From: Bacillota bacterium
GTDB taxonomy: Bacteria; Bacillota; UBA4882; UBA8346
DNA: 64,000 nucleotides
Direction: 5' to 3'
Assembly (NCBI GenBank): GCA_023436305.1
Contig: JAEZJQ010000029.1
Coordinates: 23,910-87,909 of the forward strand
Shown: positions 37,668 to 47,000 of the stretch, piece by piece
How positions within the stretch are numbered: the stretch's first letter is position 1
Layout of the letters: the number at the start of each line of letters is the position of its first letter
The notes under the pieces: generated by a model
What the model was told of the DNA's origin: nothing
Database searches by the model: none
The model's input: the letters and a program-made list of their open reading frames with translations, nothing else
Position numbers and translations under genes: made by a program

Positions 37668-38084
37668 TCAGGCCGGTATCGTAAAATTGGGAAAAAGGCT
37701 CCGGGTCCCGGTCTCGTCAAAAACCTGAGTAAAACGTTCGGCTTGTTCGGCCACCGGGGTCCGTTTCGTTGCGAAAACCAGGCGTAACATTTCTAAGGCC
37801 GTATTCATTTGGTCCGGAGTTGGTTCTTGATTCGTTTTTTCCAACTCCTCCAACATTTGTTGCACCCTCCGGTATGGCTCGACGACTCCTTTTTGATATT
37901 CATCATTATCCCAGTTCCGGTTTTGGGTACAGACTACAATCGCCAGGCACCTGGAAATCAATTTGAGTTTGGAGGCTTTATCCACGATTGCCGGACTTTG
38001 AGAGATCAGCTTATCCATAACCAGTTTCACATCCTTCCCTTTATCATCGGAAAAGGCCGGTATCTCCGGAGCAATCTTCTTCAT
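37668..38084 (-). CDS. Small protein of unknown function inside the NRPS-PKS operon
   Basis: The 138-aa product starts MKKIAPEIPAFSDDKGKDV and looks fully helical and charged, without signal or membrane segments. Its ATG overlaps the NRPS stop (ATGA), and it ends 34 bases before the first PKS start, so it is co-translated with the assembly line. I do not recognise a family. Position between the NRPS and the first PKS suggests an accessory role, for example docking, chaperoning or tailoring. Nothing in the sequence points to an enzyme active site. Confidence 0.75.
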   Translation of the reverse strand: MKKIAPEIPAFSDDKGKDVKLVMDKLISQSPAIVDKASKLKLISRCLAIVVCTQNRNWDNDEYQKGVVEPYRRVQQMLEELEKTNQEPTPDQMNTALEMLRLVFATKRTPVAEQAERFTQVFDETGTRSLFPNFTIPA

Positions 38085-41000
38085 TGTAAATCCATCCTTT
38101 CCATGATAATCTCAATTAATTTGAGATAAGCGGTCATTAAATTTCCAACTGCGTCCCTCTTGAGTCTTTGCTTATTATAATTGCAGGTAAAATAAATCTC
38201 ATTATGGGTAACCGATTGGATGTTCAATAGCAAGTCATAATACGCCAGGTTTTGGCGCGTTACATCATAACCACTGGCGAAAAACGGGATGATCTTGAAT
38301 TTGTCTTTAACGATACGAACCTTACTCAACTGTTCAATATCATAAATGGCGGATTTTGAAGTATCCGTGTATCTTTGCTTTACAGTTTGAAACAGATTGG
38401 GAAGATCAGCGATTTGATCCATGTCGATCCTTACTGGTAATACTTGATTACGATCCGTTAATATGGTTTGCACGACAATCATTTGCTGTTCACTGATTTC
38501 CGCCAGTAAGTAAACGTAAACCGCCAATAGAAAATCATTTAAACCGGCTCCGATACGTTCTGCCATCATTTTTAGCCGGACAAAGCTGCTATCTCTGATT
38601 TGGAATTTGAAAACCTGATCCTTGCTTCCCGCGGCGGCGGTCCCAAAATAATCCTCGGGAAACGGCAATTCCTCCAATTGAATCATTTTGGCCTTTTCGC
38701 CGGTTTCGATGAATTGAGCCAACCTTGAGATGGTGGGATAAACGAAAATATCGGTAACATCAACCTTTCCGGGGTAAAGCTGGTTGATCCGGTTATGCAT
38801 TAAAACCACCAGGAGTGAATTTCCACCCAACGTAAAGAAGTTATCCCGGACTCCCACCTGGTCATATTTTAGCAAATCCTGCCAGATACCGGCCATCTGC
38901 TTCTCAATCACGGTTTGGGGCGGTACATATTCCACCCCTGAATCGGACTGGTGCTGTTCCACTTTCGGTAAGGCTTTCCGATCAATCTTGCCGTTAGGAG
39001 TTTGGGGAATCCGCTCCAGTTGAATGAATGATGCCGGTATCATGTAATCCGGCAGGTCCTTCTCCAAGCTTGCCCTCAACTCAGTTACCGTAAGCTCCCG
39101 TCCGGCTACAAAATAAGCGGCGAGAAATTTCAGGCCGTTTTCACCGGAATAATCGATGACGGCCGCCCCGTGAATGGCTTCATGCTGTAACAACCGGTTT
39201 TCAATCTCCCCCAGTTCAATCCGGTAACCCCGGATCTTCACCTGGTGATCGGTCCGTCCCAGGAATTCAATATTGCCGTCCGGTAGCCACCGGGCCAGAT
39301 CTCCGGTCTTATACATCCTTGAATCCGGTTGTGGATTTAAATTCGGTGATTTTCGTTCATGGAATCCATCACTTGTAATCGGTATTCCTGAATCGTGGAA
39401 AAGATTGGGGACAAATTTCTCTAAGGTCAGCTCCGGCCTTTTCCAATATCCTCTCGCCAAACCGTCCCCGGCAATACAGAGTTCCCCCACTACACCGATG
39501 GGTTGCAATTGATCATTATCATCAACAATATAGATTTGCGTATTGGCAATCGGAGTACCGATATTTACCCCGCCGCCGGCCGTCAAATCTTTGACCGTTG
39601 ACCAGATGGTGGTTTCAGTAGGGCCATACATGTTATATATTTTAGCACGGGTCAATTTCCGGACTTCTTCAAGCAAGCTTTCCGATAATGCTTCACCGCC
39701 AATCATAATCTCGGTTAATTGTTCAAAGCAAGATTGATAACGGACGTCACTTAGTAATAACTGCAGCCGCGACGGCGTGATTTGCAACATTTCGATCCGG
39801 TTTTGAATCAGCATTTCACTCAACAATCCCGGATCCAGTTGCTCATTTTCGGAAGCAATGACGACTTTTAAGCCCTTGGCTAGCGCCAGCAATGTTTCCA
39901 ATCCAAAAATATCAAATGAAATCGTGGTTAAAGCCAGGATGGTTTTACCGGCGGCAAAATCGATCCTTTCGCGAATGCCTTGAATAAAATTATGAACTGC
40001 CCGGTGCTCAATCATGACCCCCTTGGGCTGGCCGGTAGACCCGGAGGTATAGATAATATAAGCCAAATCCCGGGCTGTGTTTATTTGCTCAAGTTCAGCG
40101 CCACTTCCCTGATATAATTGATGGTCATTTACATCCAGCACCGTGCCCTTAAATTGGATTTTGAGGATATCTTTAGCGATTAATTCTTTTTGGATCAACA
40201 GGATTCCGGTTTCGCTATCCTCCAGCATATATTTGATTCGTTCCCCAGGGTACGAAGGATCGATAGGCAAGTATGCGCCACCGGCCTTTAAAATGGCCAT
40301 AATCCCGATAATCATTTCCAAGGAGCGATTTACGATGATGGCAACGGGTTTATCGGGTTTCACCCCATGCCCGCGGAGTACTCCGGCCAGACGATTGGCT
40401 TGTTCATTCAGTTCCCGATAGGTTAATGTTTCATTTTTGTATTGAAGGGCGACGGCGCAGGGAGTCTTTTCCGCTTGCTCCGTGAATAACTGGTGAATCA
40501 ATTTCTCTTTTGAATATTCCAGCTTGGTCCGATTGAAGTCTTCCAAAATATTTCGTTTCTCCGGACCGGTCAATACTTCGATATCCGCTAACTTAATTTC
40601 CGGGTTCTCCAATACCGATAGTAAAATATGGATGAATGAACTCATTAACCGCTCAACGGTTTCCCTGGTAAATAGTTGGGTACTGTATTCCAGCGTATTG
40701 TCCAGTTTCCCATCAACCTCGGAGGTGGTCAAGGTAAGATCCATTTTGGCGGTCCGATTCTCAAGTTCATAGGGGGTTAACTTTAAAGCGGATTTCTCAA
40801 TTTTAAAACCACTCATATTTTGTAAGATGAACATCACATCAAACAATGGATTACGGCTTAAATCCCTCGGCAAATTTAAAACTTCCACCAGTTCTTCAAA
40901 CTGATAATCCTGGTTTTCATAGGCTTTCAGGGAGTTCTCTTTTACCTCGGCCAGAAATCCGGTAAAGGTTTTCGTCCGCGCTGGATAATTCCGCATCGCC

Positions 41001-44000
41001 AGGGTATTGATAAACACCCCGATGATCTTCTCCAAATCGGCGTGAGATCGCCCGGCAATCGACGAACCGATAATGATATCCTCCTGGCCGCTGTATTTGG
41101 ATAGGAGGATATTCAGCGCCGCCAGGAATATCATATATAAAGTCGCGCCGGTTTCCGCCGCCATCCGGTTAAGTTTTAAAGCCAGTTCCGGTCCGATTTC
41201 AAATTTTAACTGATCTCCTTCGAAACTTTGAACGGTTGGCCGGGGATAATCGGATGGCAAGTTTAACACTGGTATCTCATCCGCGAAACGGCTTGACCAA
41301 TATGCTTCCTGCTCTTTGATCTTGCCGTTTTCAAGCAATTCATTTTGCCATACGGTATAATCCTTATACTGGATTCTTAATTCAGGCAATTCTTCACCGT
41401 TATATAATCTTATAAACTCCTCGGTTAATATACTTGTTGAGGTTCCATCGGCGATGATATGGTGGGTATCATATATCATGACATGCCTATGCTGAGGCAG
41501 TTCGATGAGTTTTACTCTCAGTAAGGGAGCTTTGCTTAAATCAAACGGCCGGATAAATTCCCGGACGATTTTCTCGATACGGCCGTCACCCAATTTATCA
41601 TAATCAATTTCAAAATCCGCCATTTCATGGATTTTTTGTACCGGTTCTCCGTTTATAATTTTAAATGAGGTCCGGAATGCTTCATGCCTTGCTATCAGAG
41701 TTCGAAATACATTTTCCAGGCGTTTTTTATCCAATTCATTTTCGATAATGATCGCCGCGGGTGTATTATAACTCGTCCCGCTGCTATCCAACTGATTTAC
41801 GATGTACATCCGCTTTTGAGCGGCGGAAACCGGATAATACTCCCTTTTTTCCACCGGTTTTATCGAGGAATAGATATTTCCCTTCGTTCGGGTTACCCGC
41901 TTGGCAAGTTCCTTCACTACCGGCGCGTTAAATATTTCTCTTAACGGCAATTCCACATTGAGTTCCTTATGTATCTTCAAGATTACCTGCGTCGCATTTA
42001 ATGAATGCCCGCCCAAGTCAAAGAAATTGTCATTAATCCCTATCTTTTCAACTCCCAGCACTTCCTGCCAGATCTCCACCAGTTTGGCCTCGATTTCATT
42101 TCCCGGCGCTTCATAGTCTACCCCGGTGTCAATGCCGCTTACTTCCGGTTCCGGCAACGCTTTTCGATTAATTTTACCATTCGGGGTTAACGGCAAGTTT
42201 TCCAGTCGTACAAAATATGATGGGATCATATAATCCGGCAGTTTCTGCCCGAGTAACCGGCGCAATTCTTTTTTCTCCGGTTCCCGGCCTTCAACCACCG
42301 TATAGTAGGCGGCCAAATAATAGTCGCCTTCCCCTTTATCAAATCCGGCCACGATACTTTTATGGATCCCCGGAATCTCATCCAGCGCGGCCTCGATCTC
42401 CCCCAACTCGATCCGGTAACCCCGGATTTTGACCTGAAAATCTTTCCGGCCTAAGAATTCGAGCTGGCCGTCCGGCAATATTCGCCCCAGATCACCGCTT
42501 CGAAAGATCCGCCCCGTTCCGGTCAAAGGGTTGGGCCCGTAGCTTTCAGCGTTTTTCTCAGGCAGGTTCAGGTAATCTAGCGCCAAATATTCACTCTCAT
42601 AAATGATTTCTCCCACTCCGAATACCGGGACCTCCCGGTTATCTTCATTCAACAGATAAATTTTGACCTCCTCCACCGGATAACCCACCGGGACCTGGGC
42701 TCCGGTAATTTCGGTCTCCTGGCCGGCGATGCCAAAGGTCCCGATGATCACTTCCGTGGCCCCGAACATGTTGACTAAAACACATTCCTTTTCAAAATAA
42801 CGTTTCATCCGCTCCACATCTTTTGACAGTACCGGTTCCCCGCCCAGCACCACTAACCGGACCCCGGATAACTTCTCTCCGTCTGCCAGGCTCTCCGTAC
42901 AATAACGGTACACCATCGGCACCGAATGGAAGATGGTGATTCCTTCCGCAATCAGCCAATCCGCCACTTTTCGCATATTTCCTTCTGATTTTAAATCGTA
43001 AGGATATAAGGTCCCGCCATTTAATAACATGCTGAAGATATCGATAGCCCCGGCCGAATGGCTGTATGATGAAAATAAGGCGACCTTATCATCCCGGTTG
43101 ATATGCAACTCATTGGTATAACGGCGGATAAAGGCCAATACATTGCGATGGGTCTGCGGGATTCCTTTCGGCCTCCCGGTGGATCCCGAGGTATATTTGA
43201 TATAGGCTACTTGTTCCGGACCGATGGCCAGGTTCAAATTATCATCCGCGGTTCTGGGGTTGATTTTACTTACATCAATGACGTGAATTCTTTTCCCGGT
43301 TTTTTTACTTAATTCGGCGGCCAATGGTACGTTTTGATGATCCGCTACCAGGAGTGCCGCCCCGGAGTCGCCAAGCATATAAGCCAGCCGCTCCTTCGGA
43401 TACGTTGGGTCTAGTGGCAGATAGGCTCGCCCGGCTTTTAACACACCGGCGATTCCGGCGAACATCTCCGGGCCGTGTTCAAATAAAAGGGCGACCGGTT
43501 TGGGCTTGGCCGGTTCTTTGAGAATCATTCGCGCTAATTGATTGGCCCATTTGTTTAGCGATTCATAGCTTATGGCGGTCGCGCCCATTTTGACCGCGAT
43601 TTGGCCCGGGTATTGTTTGACCTGTTCTTCAAAACGTCCCACCAGGGACTGGTTCATTGTCGCCGCTTCAAATTCTTTATAAGGGTGGGTAATACGAACC
43701 AGGTACTTTGATGGTCGAATGTTATTCGGAGCGAAGACTTTATAGTCTTGCAAAAGTTTTCCGGGGTCTGACACGATCTCGTCCAGCAACCGGATGTATT
43801 CATTCATTAAATACTCAATGGTGGAACGCTTGAATAAACTGGTCCGGTATACACAATTAAATTGGATACGATTCCCGGTTTCATAAATATAAATCAACAG
43901 ATCAAAAGTCGTGGTTTTCCGTTCAAATTCATAGGGAGCGAATTTTAACCCACCAACTTCAAACTGATTCCTGGTATCAAATTCATTTAACGCGTCCAAT

Positions 44001-47000
44001 AGTGTATTAAATAAAGGATTACGGCTCAAATCGCGGGGTACTTCCAGTTTGTCCAGAAGCGTTTCGAACGGATAATCCTGGTTTTCGAACGCCTGGAGCG
44101 AGTTCTGTTTGACTTCCTCCAAAAACTCGCGGAAGATTTGCTGAGGCTTGGGATGATTCTTTAACGCCAGTGTATTCAGAAACAATCCAATAATGTTTTC
44201 CAAATCCGCATGTCTCCGCCCGGCTACCGTGGTGCCGACGATTACTTCTTCGGCACCGGTAAGCCTTGCCAATAAAAGATTATATCCGGCCAAGACGATC
44301 ATAAATAACGTGACTTCTCTTTGAACCGCCATTTGTTTTAACCGGAAGGTTAATTCCTGGTTCAAGCCAATCTCAAACGCCGCACCCTGGGAGTTCATAA
44401 CCGCCGGCCGGGGATAATCGGTGGGTAAATCAAGCTTGGGTATTTCCTTTGAATATTTTTCCAGCCAATATTTTTCCTGTTTTTGAATGATATCCGTTCC
44501 CTGGTTGTTTTGCCATACGGCAAAATCTTTGTATTGAATCCGTAATTCCGGCAGGTTTTCTCCATGATAAAAAGCGGTGAATTCCCGCATTAAAATGTTC
44601 AGGGATACTCCGTCGGAGATGATATGATCCATATCAAACAATAATATATTTTTTTCTTCCGCCACTTTGAGCAGTTTTATCCGTAACAAGGGAGCCCGGC
44701 TTAAGTCGAAGGGCCGAATAAATTGGCTGATTACTTCCGCTACCTGATATTCTTCCAATTCTTGATAATCAACTGTGATTTCCATTTCCGGTTGAATCCG
44801 TTGAACCAACTCTCCGCCGATTAATTCAAAGGAAGTTCTGAATGTTTCATGCCGGTTTACGATTTTCTTCAATGTTTCCGTCAGGTGGTTCTGATCCAGT
44901 TTCCCTTCAATCGTAATGGCGCTGGAAAAATTATAGCTGGTTTGCGCTCCTTCAATTTGGTTCAAAATATAGAAACGCTTTTGGGCGGCTGAGACCGGAT
45001 AATAATCCTGTTTCGGCGCCGCTTCAATGTTTGAATGGATACTCTGGCCCGCTTTCGAAAGAACCTTTGCCAGTCCTTTAATCGTCGGAGTTTGAAATAC
45101 TTCACGCAATGGTACTTCCACGTTAAATATCTTTCGAATTCGCGAGATCAACGTCGTGGCATTTAAGGAATGTCCGCCCAAATCAAAGAAACTGTCGTTG
45201 ACTCCCACTTTTTCAATACCCAGTACATCCCGCCAGATATCCGCCAGTTTGGCCTCGACTTCATTTCCCGGCACTTCATAATGGATTCCGGTATCGATGC
45301 TGCTAATTTCCGGTTCAGGTAGTTGCTTACGATCAACTTTACCATTGGGAGTCAACGGCAATTTCTCCAGCTTTACAAAATAAGACGGGATCATATAATC
45401 CGGCAGTTTTTGCCCGAGTAGCCGCCGCATCTCCCTTTTATCAGGTTCAACGCCGGTCGTTGTATAATAAGCGGCCAAATAATAGTCTCCTTCTCCCTTT
45501 TCAAATCCGGCCACAATACTTTTTTTGATCCCTTGGATATTATCGAGTGCCGCCTCGATCTCCCCTAACTCGATCCGGTAACCCCGGATCTTGACCTGGA
45601 AATCTTTCCGGCCTAAGAATTCGAGCCGGCCATCCGGCATCATTCGCCCCAGATCGCCACTACGGAATACCCGCCCCTCTCCTATCAAGGGATTAGGTCC
45701 ATAGCTTTCAGCGCTTTTTTCCGGCAAATTCAGGTAATCAAGCGCCAGATATTCGCTCTCATAGACGATTTCTCCCACCCCGAATACCGGTACCTCCCGG
45801 TTCGCTTCATCGAGCAGGTAAATCTTGACTTCTTCCACCGGATAACCCACTGGGACTTGAGCCCCGGTGACTTCAGTTTCCTGATCGACAATTCCAAAGG
45901 TCCCGATGATCACTTCGGTGGCTCCGAACATGTTCACCAGGACACAGTCCTTTTCAAAGTAACGTTTGAGCCGCTCCGCATCTTTAGCGAGTATCGGTTC
46001 CCCGCCGAGAACCACCAGCCGCACCCGGCTGAATTTTTCGCCTGCCGCCAGGCTATCCGTGCAATACCGGTACACCATCGGCACCGAATGGAAGATGGTG
46101 ATCCCTTCGGCGATGAGCCAATCCGCCACCTTTCTCAAGTTTCCCTCGGATTTTAAATCAAAGGGATATAAGGTTCCGCCGTTTAATAACATACTGAAGA
46201 TATCGATGGCCCCGGCCGAATGGCTGTATGAGGAAAATAAGGCCACTTTATCTTCGGGGTTGATATGCAACTGGTTGGTGTAACGGCGGATAAAGGCCAA
46301 GACATTGCGATGGGTTTGCGGGATTCCTTTGGGTTTTCCGGTAGACCCCGAGGTATATTTGATATAAGCGACTTGTTCCGGCCCGATGGCCAGATTCAAA
46401 TTATCATCCGCGGTCTTGGGGTTGATTTTGCCGATATCGATGACCTGGATCTTTTTTCCGATTTTTTTCCCGAATTCGGCAGCCAGGGTTACATTTTGAT
46501 GATCCGTGACCATCAAGGACGCTCCCGAGTCACTTAACATATATGCCAGCCGTTCCTTGGGATAGGTGGGGTCTAGCGGCAGATAAGCCTGTCCCGCCTT
46601 TAAGACTCCGATAATCCCGGTGAACATATCCGGATCATTCCCGAATAATAGGGCGACAGGTTGAGTCCCTTTTTGCTTTTCCCGGATTAACCGTGCCACC
46701 TGATTGGCTTTGCGGTTGAGTGACTCGTAGTTTAGCGCGGCGGAACCCACTTTGGCCGCAATCCGGCCGGGATATTGCCTTACTTGCTCCTCAAAACGTT
46801 CCACAATTGACCGGTTGGCCGCCGCCTCAAACTCTCGATAAGGCGCCGTGATGCGAACCGGGTGCTTTGATGGCCGGATATCATGCGGATGAAACACCCG
46901 GTAATCTTTTAAAAGTTTCCCGGGAGCTAAGGTAATCTCTTTCAAGAGCCGGATATATTCATTCATAAAGTATTCAATGGTGGAACGTTTGAACAAACTG

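Noticed and set aside
37634..37720. Longer N-terminus for the first PKS (29 extra codons)
   Set aside because: It overlaps the end of the 138-aa gene, lacks a ribosome binding site, and the KS family normally starts close to the ATG at 37633.
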